From Bacteroidia bacterium (GTDB lineage: Bacteria; Bacteroidota; Bacteroidia; Bacteroidales; Azobacteroidaceae), in assembly GCA_025996865.1 (NCBI GenBank), contig BNTV01000128.1, positions 1 through 12,719 on the forward strand: DNA of 12,719 nt, written 5' to 3'. Each line of letters opens with the position of its first letter. Positions within the stretch are counted from its first letter, which is position 1. The translations under genes and the position numbers were made by a program. The notes below the pieces were generated by a model. That model was given only the letters and a program-made list of their open reading frames with translations. It did not search any database and had not been told where the DNA came from. Shown here piece after piece: positions 1-8,914 of this stretch.

Positions 1-2629
1 CCTTATTGGGAATTACATATTGAGAACGTTGAAGTGTCGGGAAGTTGGGTCCGTCAACGCTTATCAAATTTTGCCATGTTGAAACGGGGTCATTACCCGG
101 AAGACCTGAAATTTCTTTCGATTCGGTAAAAGTGTAAGCAAGCATAAAATCCAGATTGTCAACCGGTTGTGCATTCAAAGTGATATTTGCAATGTAACCG
201 TATCCTTTGCTGGTGTTCTCCAAAACAACTGCATTTGTTCCCGGAATATACTGCCAGTCCGCTCTGTTTGCAGGATATATTACGCGATTGTCTGCGCCCT
301 TGAAACGTTCCCAATTTGCATTATCTTTTATATTGATATTGTTCATTGTTACCGCATTAATATTTTTATTGTAGATAAATTCACCGGTAACTGTAAACGG
401 GAAAGATGTCGGAATTTTATAATCTACTGCGACCGAACTCTTCCAGATTTGAGGCATTTTGAAATCGTCTGCAACTCCGGAAAGTTTTGTTGAGGCGACA
501 TGCGTTGCCAATGTTGTCGGTAAACCAAGTGTGCTAATCATTTGATTCACGTCCGTAATCAAACTGCCCTGTAATTTTGCCAATTGGGCAGGGTCTTGTG
601 TTATATAAGCGTTTTGTACCATATTTGAGTTCGTCGGCATATTGGTAAGGAAAACCAAAGGTAAACGTCCTGCAAATAAGCCTGTTCCGCCGCGAACTTT
701 AAATGTTTTGTCGCCAAACACGTCATACACAAATCCCAAACGCGGGGAAATCTGAATATTTGAATCAGGCCATTTTCCCGTGTCTATTTTCTTTCCGCCA
801 AAATCAAGTGCATATATTGCATCATTGCGCAGCAAATCTTTATTATCGTACATAATATTATCAAAGCGAATACCACCCGTCAATTTCAATTGATTGGTAA
901 TATTCCATTCGTCTTGCAAATACAATCCAAATTGATTGAATGTGATTTGTGCTGCCGGATTTGCTTCACCATTCCATCCATAAGTCAGGCAAAATGTTTC
1001 CGGCGCAGCGCCGTTCAGGAAATCCGCGATGCTGTTATAACGGTAATATCCCGTCCCATTACGCATGTAAGCGTTGTTTGCAAATTGGTGTTCAAAACTT
1101 ACACCGGCAGTAATTTTTTGATTTCCAAGATAATAAGTAAAATTATCTATAACGCTTGTAATTTGGTTTTTGACGCCATTATTGTAAGTAAACAACTCAT
1201 AACCGGCGCTTATGTACGGCTCAAGTACACCTTCATAAAGAATATCAATAAACGGAAATAAAGATGAGTTACTTCCGCGAATATCTGCAATGTTTGTATG
1301 CGTAAACAATAATTGATTTGACATATTATTACCAAAACGGCTGTTCAAATCGGCAGAAATCGACCATACATCATTATCCTGTGAATACATACTATTGGCA
1401 AAAGCCATTGATTTGGGACCAACACGGTTATCCGTAGTTCTTCCTCTTCCGCCTTGTGGAAAATCCATAGACGTGCCGTTCGGCTCGGTCCATCTCACAT
1501 TTTTCGTGTTATTATAACGCAATGCCAAGCGATGCATGTCGGTAATATTCCAGTCGATACGCGCCAGAATTTTTTCATTCGTTTCATCGGCGGGGAAGTT
1601 GGTGTATGAACCGGCGTCGTATCCGTACTTGCTTTTAAGATGGTCATAAACGCGCTTCATATCCGACAATGTTGTGCGGGAAACCATACCTCCCACCGTT
1701 TCGTTGTCTTCGCGGGCACGATATTTGATTACTTCACCCGGAATAATTTCTTTTTCGTAATTGACAAAGAAAAACAATTTGTTCTTCAAAATCGGACCAC
1801 CCAATGTGAGGCCATACGTTTTCTTTGCTTCTTCCGGTCGTGCACCCAAATCTTGTCCGTCGATACGGTTTCCGCGTGTTTCCTGATTACGGAAATAAGT
1901 ATAGGCTGTACCTTTGAATGTGTTTGTACCCGACTTGGTAATTGCATTGATGCCACCGCCGATAAAGTTAGTTTGGCGAACATCAAAAGGCGTGACTACC
2001 GCCTGAATTTCTTCAATTGCATCAATTGAAATAGGCGTCCCGCCACCGGGAAGCGTAGATGTAAGACCAAAATTGTTGTTAAAATTGGCGCCGTCAATGG
2101 TAAAATTGGTTGAACGTCCGTCTCCGCCGGCAAATCCCATACCATTGGCATAAGGCGAGAGTTTTGCAATGTCGGAAATACTTCTGTTGATTGTCGGCAA
2201 ATTCGCAATCTGACTTGAAGAAATGTTTGTTGTCGCTCCTGTTTTTTCCGTTGTAAATTTTGTTTTTATTGCTGTTATAACAACTTCCTCCAACAGTGCA
2301 TTATCTTCTTTCAATTCACCGTTCAAATTAGTAACTTCGCCAAGTTGTAAAGTAACATCTTGGTAGGTAGTGGTTTTGTATCCGATATAAGATACCACAA
2401 CCTGATAAACCCCTGTGCGCATACCTTGAATCGTATAACGTCCATCAATATTTGTAGCGCTTCCGTAATTAGTCCCTGATGCAACGTGGGTTGCCTGAAC
2501 CGAAGCGCCAATTAGAGGTTCATTACCGTCGGTAACTTTACCGCTCAAAGTAGAAGTCGTAACTTGTGCATAGGTTAATGTACTAACAAACAATGACATG
2601 GCGATCAATAGATGTTTAATCCTCTTCAT
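1..2629 (-). CDS. Oar-like TonB-dependent outer-membrane receptor (3' end beyond the window)
   Basis: I translated the minus strand by hand. It stays open from the ATG at 2629 to the window edge, giving 876 codons without a stop. A signal peptide (MKRIKHLLIAMSLFVSTLTYA) is followed by a carboxypeptidase-regulatory-like beta-sandwich at about residues 27-105 (GKVTDGNEPLIGASV, NIDGRYTI, VVSYIGYKT). Then come a plug-like region at about 115-235 (EEVVITA, STNFTIDGANFNNNFG, ISIDAIEEIQ, GGINAITKSGTN) and beta-barrel strands rich in aromatic residues. No SusD partner is visible, and the plug resembles Oar/OmpA-related receptors more than SusC. Such receptors sit in the outer membrane and use TonB energy; the substrate cannot be told. 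Family members usually exceed 1000 residues, so roughly 150-250 C-terminal residues should lie left of the window. The gene follows the MATE gene by 152 nt and has its own promoter-like repeats. Confidence 0.92.
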   Translation of the reverse strand, partial: MKRIKHLLIAMSLFVSTLTYAQVTTSTLSGKVTDGNEPLIGASVQATHVASGTNYGSATNIDGRYTIQGMRTGVYQVVVSYIGYKTTTYQDVTLQLGEVTNLNGELKEDNALLEEVVITAIKTKFTTEKTGATTNISSSQIANLPTINRSISDIAKLSPYANGMGFAGGDGRSTNFTIDGANFNNNFGLTSTLPGGGTPISIDAIEEIQAVVTPFDVRQTNFIGGGINAITKSGTNTFKGTAYTYFRNQETRGNRIDGQDLGARPEEAKKTYGLTLGGPILKNKLFFFVNYEKEIIPGEVIKYRAREDNETVGGMVSRTTLSDMKRVYDHLKSKYGYDAGSYTNFPADETNEKILARIDWNITDMHRLALRYNNTKNVRWTEPNGTSMDFPQGGRGRTTDNRVGPKSMAFANSMYSQDNDVWSISADLNSRFGNNMSNQLLFTHTNIADIRGSNSSLFPFIDILYEGVLEPYISAGYELFTYNNGVKNQITSVIDNFTYYLGNQKITAGVSFEHQFANNAYMRNGTGYYRYNSIADFLNGAAPETFCLTYGWNGEANPAAQITFNQFGLYLQDEWNITNQLKLTGGIRFDNIMYDNKDLLRNDAIYALDFGGKKIDTGKWPDSNIQISPRLGFVYDVFGDKTFKVRGGTGLFAGRLPLVFLTNMPTNSNMVQNAYITQDPAQLAKLQGSLITDVNQMISTLGLPTTLATHVASTKLSGVADDFKMPQIWKSSVAVDYKIPTSFPFTVTGEFIYNKNINAVTMNNINIKDNANWERFKGADNRVIYPANRADWQYIPGTNAVVLENTSKGYGYIANITLNAQPVDNLDFMLAYTFTESKEISGLPGNDPVSTWQNLISVDGPNFPTLQRSQYVIPNK

Positions 2630-2674
2630 ACTTAATAATTTTAAATAATTTTTTTTATGGTGATTAATCTTGCG

Positions 2675-2718
2675 CAAAATTAGGTATTTATTGTAACAAA
2701 ATTAAGTATTTATTGTAA
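2675..2718 (-). promoter_or_regulatory. Tandem 22-bp repeat with two -7-like boxes ahead of the TonB receptor
   Basis: Two directly adjacent 22-bp units lie at 2675-2696 and 2697-2718 and differ at one base (g2683 against a2705). On the minus strand each unit contains TAATTTTG (2675-2682 and 2697-2704), a match to the Bacteroidota -7 box TAnnTTTG. No TTG lies at the usual 19-21 nt upstream of either box. The duplication may therefore act as an activator-dependent promoter, a double operator, or alternative start sites. The near box is 45 nt from the receptor ATG. Confidence 0.5.
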
Positions 2719-2737
2719 AATTTTTGTTAAGAAAATA

Positions 2738-2772
2738 TGAAAAGTTTTCAACAGTCTGAAAAGTTATCAACA
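2738..2772. repeat. Pair of 16-bp direct repeats upstream of the TonB receptor
   Basis: The + strand reads TGAAAAGTTTTCAACA at 2738-2753 and TGAAAAGTTATCAACA at 2757-2772. The copies have one mismatch and a 19-bp period. The first copy contains the palindrome GAAAAGTTTTC. They lie directly upstream of the tandem 22-bp promoter repeats, between the MATE stop codon and the receptor, where a regulator-binding site would be expected. No regulator gene is present in the window to match them to. Confidence 0.45.
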
Positions 2773-2781
2773 ATTTCGTTG

Positions 2782-4137
2782 TTAATAATTGATTCGATAC
2801 TTTTTTCGATAAACAATATACCACCAAACCGGACTGATTATTCCTTTTATACCGGACGAAATGGCGATAGCCATCCAAACGCCGTTTACTCCAAAACGGG
2901 GCGTTAAAAGTAAAGCGAGAGGAATCCGGAGCAAATTAAACGCAATGCTCACCGCTGCCGGAGAAGCGGTTCTTCCGAAACCATTCCAAAGACCGGCTGT
3001 TGATATTTCGAGCATCATAAACAGTTGACAAAATCCCATGACGAACAGGTATTCGGCTCCTGCCAGTTGCGCCTGTTTTTCAATGACAAACAAGCTGAAA
3101 AGTTCTTTTCCGGCAAACAAAAAAGCGCAAGAGGTTACTAATCCGAGCGATAAAAGAACAATCAAAGTGTATTTATAGGCTTGAATCACCCGTTTGATTT
3201 TATTTCTCGCATAATTTTGAGCCGTAATCGTACTCAAAGCCGTAGAAAATCCGGAAGCGGTGTACCAGGTAACACCCTCTATCTGACTGCCTGTTGTTTG
3301 GCTCATTACACCCAGATGCCCGCCCCATATCGACGCGATGCCGGCCATGTAATAATTAATGGTGGAAAAAAGGCAATTCATGGCTGCAACCGGAAAACCC
3401 AACCGGACAATGGAATGTGTATAATTTCGCTGCAGTTTTACGAAAAACGGAAAACGGTCGAGGATTGCGTTTTTCTGCTTGGTTTTCCATATAAAAAGCA
3501 GAGCCACAATCCATTGAGAAGTAACAGTGGCAATTCCCGCTCCTTTTACTCCCAAAGCCAAATGTCCCTTTATCCCAAATATAAACAGCGGACACAAGAG
3601 CATGTTACATGCCAAACCGATGGCCAGAAAATAAAAAGGAATGGATGTTCTTCCCACACCGTTGTAAATGCCTGAAAAAGTGAAAAATAAAAAGACGGCA
3701 GGCTCCGCGAGACAACAAATGAGCAGATAATCGCGCGACATGTCCGCCAATTCGGCGTCGAACCGGAACAGGGAGATGATGGGATTGGCAAAAACAACCA
3801 GTGCGACAGCGGTTAAACCGCCGATAATGGATGCAAGGGTAATTGTATGAGACGCAAAAGACTTGGCTCGTTCAAAATCCTTAAGGCCAATGGATTGAGC
3901 GATGTTGATTTCGGCGCCGACTTTGGTTAGCAAAGCAACCGAATCGACAAACCAGAGGACAATTCCCATACCGCCTACGGCGGCCATTTCCCGGCTGCCC
4001 AAACGCCCCAGCCAAACCATATCCATCAATGTATAACCCATTAATACAAATCCGGTTGCCATAATCGGCAAGGCTTGGCTGATTAGCTGTTTGAAGATAT
4101 TACCTTCGGTGAGGTCGCGTACTCCGTAGGGGGACAT
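2782..4137 (-). CDS. MATE-family (multidrug/toxic compound extrusion) transporter
   Basis: The 451-residue product has the usual MATE length and about twelve hydrophobic segments in the inner membrane. MATE proteins export organic cations or other small molecules in exchange for Na+ or H+. The two-half symmetry of the family is visible: SGIYNGVGRTSIPF (about 155-168) in the first half recurs as AGLWNGFGRTASPA (about 381-394) in the second. The N-terminal half has the typical GYTLMDMVWLGRLGS stretch in its first two segments. The substrate cannot be predicted. The gene starts 10 nt after the stop of the GH109-like gene, so the two are probably co-transcribed from the promoter near 5632-5639. 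The stop overlaps a weak inverted repeat (2769-2783) that is too short to call a terminator. No frameshift or truncation is seen. Confidence 0.93.
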   Translation of the reverse strand: MSPYGVRDLTEGNIFKQLISQALPIMATGFVLMGYTLMDMVWLGRLGSREMAAVGGMGIVLWFVDSVALLTKVGAEINIAQSIGLKDFERAKSFASHTITLASIIGGLTAVALVVFANPIISLFRFDAELADMSRDYLLICCLAEPAVFLFFTFSGIYNGVGRTSIPFYFLAIGLACNMLLCPLFIFGIKGHLALGVKGAGIATVTSQWIVALLFIWKTKQKNAILDRFPFFVKLQRNYTHSIVRLGFPVAAMNCLFSTINYYMAGIASIWGGHLGVMSQTTGSQIEGVTWYTASGFSTALSTITAQNYARNKIKRVIQAYKYTLIVLLSLGLVTSCAFLFAGKELFSLFVIEKQAQLAGAEYLFVMGFCQLFMMLEISTAGLWNGFGRTASPAAVSIAFNLLRIPLALLLTPRFGVNGVWMAIAISSGIKGIISPVWWYIVYRKKYRINY

Positions 4138-4147
4138 TTAGTTCTGT

Positions 4148-5539
4148 TTACTCTGCAAACGTCAGCCCTTTCAGTTTATTCCAACTTCCACGGGTGAAAT
4201 CAGGTATTTCTACAGGGGCGGAATTATTATCCAACGAAATTTCGGTCAGAGGGATAAGGCTGCACCATTCGGCAAGGTCGTAAACATCCATATCCAATGG
4301 TAATCCTTTCTGCAAACAATGGATTAAACGGTAATCCATGATAAAATCCATACCGCCGTGGCCGCCAACCTGTTTTGCTTTTTCCTCGATATCTTTAGCA
4401 ATCGGATGTTTGTATTTCTCCATCAGGGCGCTTTTTACATCAGCCGGAACATATTCGTGAGCGGAGAGATTCTCATGGTTAGCCGCAATGGCGGGATCAA
4501 TTTCCGCTTTATCCAAAGCGTAACCTTGTACCGGATATTTGTTTGCAAACCCTTTTGTTCCTGTGAGTTGGTACATCCGGCTATAAGGACGCGGCGAATT
4601 TACATCATGCTCAATAAGAATTGATTTGCCTTTTTCCGTAGAGATGAGGGTTGAGGTATGTTGTCCGTTACGGAAATCTTTCACATCTTCTCCTGTCTTT
4701 TCTTTCAGGTATGTTATGCTTGAAATTTGCCTGGCATCCAGAGATACGAGGTAGTTCAATTTATCCCCGCGATGTATATTCATTGCCTGACATACCGGGC
4801 CGAAGCCATGTGTAGGATACAAATCTCCCCTGTGCTTCCGGTTATACTCCATGCGCCAATTGTTCCAATACTGTGGCCAATAAGGCTCAAGTGCGTGTAT
4901 GTAAGCGCCTTCCCCGTGAACTATTTCCCCCAGTAAACCTTGCTGCACCATATTTAGAGTCGTCAGTTCAAAGAAGTCGTAAACGCAGTTTTCCAATTGC
5001 ATACAATGTTTGCGGGTTTGTTCCGACGTGTTTACTAAAGCCCAGATTTCGTCCAGAGTCATAGCCGAAGGCACTTCAATCGCAACATGTTTACCGTCTT
5101 TCATTGCCTGAATGCCTATCATAGCATGGGCTTTCCAGTCGGTGGCAACATAAATCAGGTCCACATCCGGCAGAGCTGTTACTTTGCGCCAGACGGAGGT
5201 ATCCCCGTAAAATTCCAACGCTTTGGGAAAGCCGCGCTTTTCCAGCATATTATTTACTTTTTCCGTATTTTTTTGTTCGACGTCGCATAGGGCAATGATT
5301 TCAACGCCGTCGATATGCGTCATACGCGCTACGGCACCCGGACCACGCATGCCCAAGCCGATAAAAGCTACACGAACTACCGGCAGCGGATCGGTTCTTA
5401 ACTGCAATACATCGGTTTGTCCCGCCGGGCGAGCGGGAACAGATGTCTTTATAACTTGTGCCTCTTCTTTCTGTTGTTTGGTACAGGCGCTACCGGCTAA
5501 AAGCAGGCAGGCAATTAATAATACGGATATTTTTTTCAT
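4148..5539 (-). CDS. GH109-like Gfo/Idh/MocA lipoprotein (probable alpha-N-acetylgalactosaminidase)
   Basis: The frame is open from 5725, but the ATG at 5539 is chosen because it begins a lipoprotein signal (MKKISVLLIACLLLAGSAC, lipidated Cys19); the 62 residues upstream are leader-like and hydrophobic by chance. The product is 463 residues. An NAD-binding Rossmann fold starts at 57 (FIGLGMRGPGAV) and continues through IALCDVEQ and YVATDWKAH to IEVPSAM (154-160), the family's EKP-like site. YPTH at 241-244 matches, from memory, the catalytic Tyr/His site of the characterised GH109 enzyme. The C-terminus (GGHGGMDFIMDYRLIHCLQ, EISLDNNS, DFTRGSW) is typical of GH109. That family uses bound NAD+ to remove alpha-linked GalNAc from glycans. 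The protein probably sits on an envelope membrane and acts on host or mucin glycans. A non-glycosidase oxidoreductase is possible. It is first gene of an operon with the MATE transporter. Confidence 0.85.
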   Translation of the reverse strand: MKKISVLLIACLLLAGSACTKQQKEEAQVIKTSVPARPAGQTDVLQLRTDPLPVVRVAFIGLGMRGPGAVARMTHIDGVEIIALCDVEQKNTEKVNNMLEKRGFPKALEFYGDTSVWRKVTALPDVDLIYVATDWKAHAMIGIQAMKDGKHVAIEVPSAMTLDEIWALVNTSEQTRKHCMQLENCVYDFFELTTLNMVQQGLLGEIVHGEGAYIHALEPYWPQYWNNWRMEYNRKHRGDLYPTHGFGPVCQAMNIHRGDKLNYLVSLDARQISSITYLKEKTGEDVKDFRNGQHTSTLISTEKGKSILIEHDVNSPRPYSRMYQLTGTKGFANKYPVQGYALDKAEIDPAIAANHENLSAHEYVPADVKSALMEKYKHPIAKDIEEKAKQVGGHGGMDFIMDYRLIHCLQKGLPLDMDVYDLAEWCSLIPLTEISLDNNSAPVEIPDFTRGSWNKLKGLTFAE

Positions 5540-5631
5540 GAGCAAATATATTTTTAGTTTATAACTATGTATTAAGACAGCTACCGGACAGTATTTTATT
5601 GTAAATAAACATATTATAATATATACCTGCA

Positions 5632-5639
5632 CAAAGGTA
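5632..5639 (-). promoter_or_regulatory. Bacteroidota -7 promoter box ahead of the GH109-like gene
   Basis: The minus strand reads TACCTTTG, a perfect TAnnTTTG box, in the 205-nt gap between pbpC and the GH109-like gene. Transcription would start near 5625 and give a leader of about 85 nt to the ATG at 5539. No TTG lies 19-21 nt upstream, so the -33 element is absent or divergent. The box supports the start at 5539 rather than 5725, because an upstream start would lie outside this transcript. Confidence 0.5.
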
Positions 5640-5744
5640 CGGATAATTTTCGAAATAATTGTAATAAAGTTACGGTATAAAATTGAAAATCTTGTATCAA
5701 AATGACGGTAAAGTGGATATACCATCTACCTGAATTTGGATATT

Positions 5745-8045
5745 TTATCTATCCTGCCGGGTTGAAGTTGCGTTTAACCCTGCCACCTCAATCCGACAAG
5801 ACAAGCTATTCCCTTCATTATCAACCACAGTAACAGCGTGAGCGCCGGTTGAAAGCCGTACCGACAATTTATGAAAGTCGGTTGTGGAAGCGATGTATTC
5901 GTTGTCGATATGCCAGAAAACAACAGCAGCGGGGTTGTTGTGCGCCAGTTCGAAAGTAATTGATGCAGTTGTTCCGTCCAATTGTTTGGGCAGATTCACT
6001 TTGGCATTTCCCTGAGGGTAAATGAATTGCATGGGTTGATAATTGCCTTCGCCGCAACCCGGCTTCAATGGCGGCAAGGATTTGTACTCCGGATGATGTT
6101 GTTTGTAATACCAAGCCCACGCAGGCGGCAATATGAACCAGCTTTTCCGGATGCTTGTGCCTGCTTCCGCACAGGTTTCGTAAATACGGAATTGTTCGTC
6201 GGCCGTTAGGTTGACGATGGTATGGAAAGGGCAAGGGTCTGTGCGTAAACCGTTTGTGCAAATCAAGACGGTGTCGGTGTCTTCGCAGAAACGGCTTTTC
6301 AAGTGTCCCGATTGCCGACAGACTTCCGTTTCGACAAATTGTCCCATCGGTTGTTCAAACCATTTGGAGGCGGGTAAAAGTTCGAAAATGCTGAACATCA
6401 CCGGACCGGCAGTTTTGGCTCCGGTCAGGTTGGGGCGTCCTTCTCCGGAAGCGTTTCCTACCCAGACGCCTACCACGTATTTCGGGGTGACGCCTATCGC
6501 CCACGCATCGCGAAAACCGTAGCTGGTGCCTGTTTTCCAAGCGATTTTTTGCATGGAAGGTATGGCTTTCCAGTCGATTTGTTCGGGACGGTTGACTTCG
6601 GTCAAAGCGTTGAAAACTTGCCAAACAGCTGCCGGTTGATAGGCGGTTTCTAATCCCAACAGGCTGCGAGCCATGTTTGAATAGGCGTTAGAAAGGTTGC
6701 TTAGCTTGGCTTCGGCGCCACCCAAAATAAGGGACAAGCCGTAATGGCCGGAAGGTTTGGGTAATGCAGCAATATGATTTTGTTTCAGGAAATTGTAGAA
6801 TTTCGGCACGCCATATTTTCGCAGCATGTAAACCAACGGAACGTTCAGGGAGCGGCTGACAGCTTGGTTGGCGGGAACCGCTCCTTCGTATTGCAGGTTG
6901 AAATTTTGTGGGGAAAAGCCGTTGATATTGATCTGTACATCAGGCAAAAGCGTTTTGGGAAGGATATCGCCTTCTTGGAGCATGGCATAATACAGAAATG
7001 GTTTCAGAATACTTCCGGTACTTCGTTCTGCTTGGATTACATCGACTTGGTTGCTTGCATCTTTGTCCAGAAACCGGACATTTCCGCAATAAGCGATTGT
7101 TTGATTGGTTTTTACGTCGATGACGATGGCGGCAATATTGCGAATGTCATTCTGCCGGAATTCGTAATTCCAACGTTCAAGTATGTTTTCTATTTGTATT
7201 TGCAGGTCTTTGTCAATAGTAGAAATGCAATTTTTACCCGGATTATTTTTATGAAACCGGCTTACCAAATGTGGAGCGATTTGAGGTAACGGAAGCGGTT
7301 CGTCGGGAAGGTTTTCGCTGAGTGACAACTCGTAAGTGGTTTCGTCAATGATTTTTTTGTCGAAAAGTTTTTTCAACAGGCGGTTTCTTTTCTTCAACAA
7401 GGCTTCCCGGTTTTTGGCGAGATGCAATAAAGACGGTGCATTGGGTAAAACGGCCAAGGTTGCTGTTTCCGCCCAGGAAAGCCGGTCGGCCGGATGTCCG
7501 AAATACCGCCAGGCGGCCGCATCCAATCCGACGACGTTTCCGCCAAAAGGCGCGTAAGAAGCATAAAGCGCCAGAATTTTTTCCTTGGAATACCGGAATT
7601 CCAAACGGGTAGCCAGAATCGCTTCGATACTTTTTTCCCAAACAGTCCGGTTTTTGTTCCGTGACAGGCGAATCAACTGCATGGTGAGTGTACTGCCTCC
7701 GCTCACAATCCGTTTTTCCTTGATATTCTGAATGATAGCACGTCCGAGGGATAGCGGGTTTACACCCCGGTGATAGTAGAAATAACGGTCTTCAAAATTC
7801 GTCAGGCAAATTTTGAATTTTTCGGGAACGGTGTCGCCGGCAGGGAAACGCCATTGGCCGTCGCCGGCAATCCGGGCGCCGAGTAATTCGCCGTTCCGGT
7901 CGGTGACTACGGTGGAGTAGGGGACGTTGAAAAGTTGCTTCGGGAGGCAGAAGTAATAGGCAATGAGTAAAACAGCAAGTGTTGTGAGGACTACTTTTTT
8001 TCTATTGTTTGTAGTCTGGTAGCGCATCAAAAAGAAAAGTAGCAT
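5745..8045 (-). CDS. pbpC: Penicillin-binding protein 1C (bifunctional glycosyltransferase/transpeptidase)
   Basis: The 766-residue protein has one N-terminal membrane anchor (about 17-33) and acts in the periplasm on peptidoglycan. The GT51 glycosyltransferase carries catalytic Glu85 in FEDRYFYYHRGV and the GGSTLTMQL motif (116-124). The transpeptidase has Ser345 in SILK (345-348), SLN (399-401) and KTGT (504-507). A C-terminal BiPBP_C-type domain spans about 670-755, which with the domain order identifies PBP1C rather than PBP1A or 1B. All catalytic motifs are intact. An alternative start is Met7 (8027). In many bacteria pbpC follows an alpha-2-macroglobulin gene, but none lies upstream here. 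Instead a decayed insertion sequence ends 30 nt before the start codon and separates the gene from a good promoter at 8935-8965. Confidence 0.95.
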   Translation of the reverse strand: MLLFFLMRYQTTNNRKKVVLTTLAVLLIAYYFCLPKQLFNVPYSTVVTDRNGELLGARIAGDGQWRFPAGDTVPEKFKICLTNFEDRYFYYHRGVNPLSLGRAIIQNIKEKRIVSGGSTLTMQLIRLSRNKNRTVWEKSIEAILATRLEFRYSKEKILALYASYAPFGGNVVGLDAAAWRYFGHPADRLSWAETATLAVLPNAPSLLHLAKNREALLKKRNRLLKKLFDKKIIDETTYELSLSENLPDEPLPLPQIAPHLVSRFHKNNPGKNCISTIDKDLQIQIENILERWNYEFRQNDIRNIAAIVIDVKTNQTIAYCGNVRFLDKDASNQVDVIQAERSTGSILKPFLYYAMLQEGDILPKTLLPDVQININGFSPQNFNLQYEGAVPANQAVSRSLNVPLVYMLRKYGVPKFYNFLKQNHIAALPKPSGHYGLSLILGGAEAKLSNLSNAYSNMARSLLGLETAYQPAAVWQVFNALTEVNRPEQIDWKAIPSMQKIAWKTGTSYGFRDAWAIGVTPKYVVGVWVGNASGEGRPNLTGAKTAGPVMFSIFELLPASKWFEQPMGQFVETEVCRQSGHLKSRFCEDTDTVLICTNGLRTDPCPFHTIVNLTADEQFRIYETCAEAGTSIRKSWFILPPAWAWYYKQHHPEYKSLPPLKPGCGEGNYQPMQFIYPQGNAKVNLPKQLDGTTASITFELAHNNPAAVVFWHIDNEYIASTTDFHKLSVRLSTGAHAVTVVDNEGNSLSCRIEVAGLNATSTRQDR

Positions 8046-8072
8046 AAGTTCCGGGAATTATTTATATTTGAA

Positions 8073-8091
8073 AGTGACTTTGTTGCAACGG
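8073..8091 (+). repeat. Left inverted repeat and target duplication of the IS
   Basis: TGACTTTGTTGCAACGG (8075-8091) is identical over 17 bp to the complement of 8915-8931. AGT at 8073-8075 matches AGT at 8931-8933. The repeat lies 30 nt upstream of the pbpC start codon. Confidence 0.85.
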
Positions 8092-8133
8092 CAGTCAATC
8101 CGGTATTTTTCTTCACTATCGTAGCAAGTAAAA

Positions 8134-8854
8134 TTAACTCACTTTGTAAGCATCGGGCATACCAATCCCGATGAATTTATTTAATGTCAAACATTTGAGT
8201 TTGACCTCCGTTTTCTGATTTTTTAATGTTCGGGCATCCAATTCTCCACCGAAAATTGTCTTGTACCGGAACATTACCACTTCGTTGAGACTTCGTCGAT
8301 GGTAGCCGTGTTTGTTTATGTATACCACTGCCCAAAACCTCTCTGAACCCAAACTTGTCATAAGCGCCGTCGCCATGAAAACTACGGATATGGCCTGTTT
8401 TGCCCTCCAGCATTTTACTGCCTGCGGAGGCATCATCTTCCCCATAAACTTTTAAGCCTGTCGAATCTATAGCTATCTCCAGGTTTTCTCCCGATTCCAA
8501 CCCCTTTTGTATTTCGACCGGAAGACTCTTTTGACGGCGGCAAAGAGTCGTGTAATCCGGTACAGCCAAATGACTTTTGCCCATCAGTAAAAACAGACTC
8601 GCCATAAATCCCGTACTTTGACGAAGGCGGAGACGATAATTAATTTTCAACAACAAACAACATTGAATAATACTGTCTGAATAAGTTTGTTCGCCTGCTT
8701 CCTTCTTCTTTCTGCTCAAATGCTCCCATTCTTCCATTATTGATTCGTCCAACCATAAGGTTAAACTGCCGCGTTGGCACAAACTTTTGTTATACGCTTG
8801 CCAATTCTTGATTTTATATTTATCTTTGACCTGGGTTATCGGTGAGGTACTCAT
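8134..8854 (-). pseudogene. IS5-family transposase, frameshifted with internal deletions
   Basis: Translation starts at the ATG at 8854 (MSTSPITQVKDKYKIKNWQ...). It shows the IS5-type N-terminus (NKSLCQRGSLTLWLDE), the first catalytic Asp in IAIDSTGLKVYGE, and later GDGAYDKFGFREVLG. The true C-terminus (YHRRSLNEVVMFRYK with the catalytic Glu, ending GMPDAYKVS) lies in a different frame and stops at 8134. From knowledge of the family, the block after KVYGE (basic region plus the LHLxxD second Asp) is missing near 8430, and a second loss near 8318-8332 shifts the frame. A shorter loss between NKHG and YHRRSL is likely. The remaining 721 nt correspond to about 240 codons, against roughly 300 or more in intact relatives. 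No active transposase can be made. Confidence 0.85.
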
Positions 8855-8881
8855 GTATCTACTTTTTTGAATTTGCAAATA

Positions 8882-8912
8882 CAAAAATACACCTATAACC
8901 CTTCTTTTACAA
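8882..8912 (-). promoter_or_regulatory. Transposase promoter inside the IS
   Basis: The minus strand reads TTG (8910-8912), a 20-nt spacer, then TATTTTTG (8882-8889), a full match to the Bacteroidota TTG-N19..21-TAnnTTTG pattern. It lies just inside the right inverted repeat and 27 nt upstream of the transposase ATG. Transcription from it runs toward pbpC. Confidence 0.6.
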
Positions 8913-8914
8913 TA

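Noticed and set aside
1..2629. SusC of a SusC/SusD nutrient-uptake pair
   Set aside because: The plug and barrel resemble Oar-like receptors and no SusD gene is visible; the left edge could still hide one, but nothing supports it.
2769..2783. Small inverted repeat AACAA..TTGTT at the MATE stop codon as a terminator
   Set aside because: The stem has only five A/T-rich pairs and no immediate T-run, so it is too weak.
3181..3675. 164-codon frame opposite the MATE gene
   Set aside because: It lacks a recognisable domain and lies fully inside an intact transporter gene.
5540..5725. Upstream extension of the GH109-like frame by 62 residues
   Set aside because: The ATG at 5539 begins a clear lipoprotein signal and lies downstream of a TACCTTTG box at 5632-5639. 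The extension precedes that transcript start and has no family similarity.
6774..7289. 171-codon frame opposite pbpC
   Set aside because: It overlaps a fully intact pbpC with all catalytic motifs and shows no recognisable domain, so it is a chance antisense frame.
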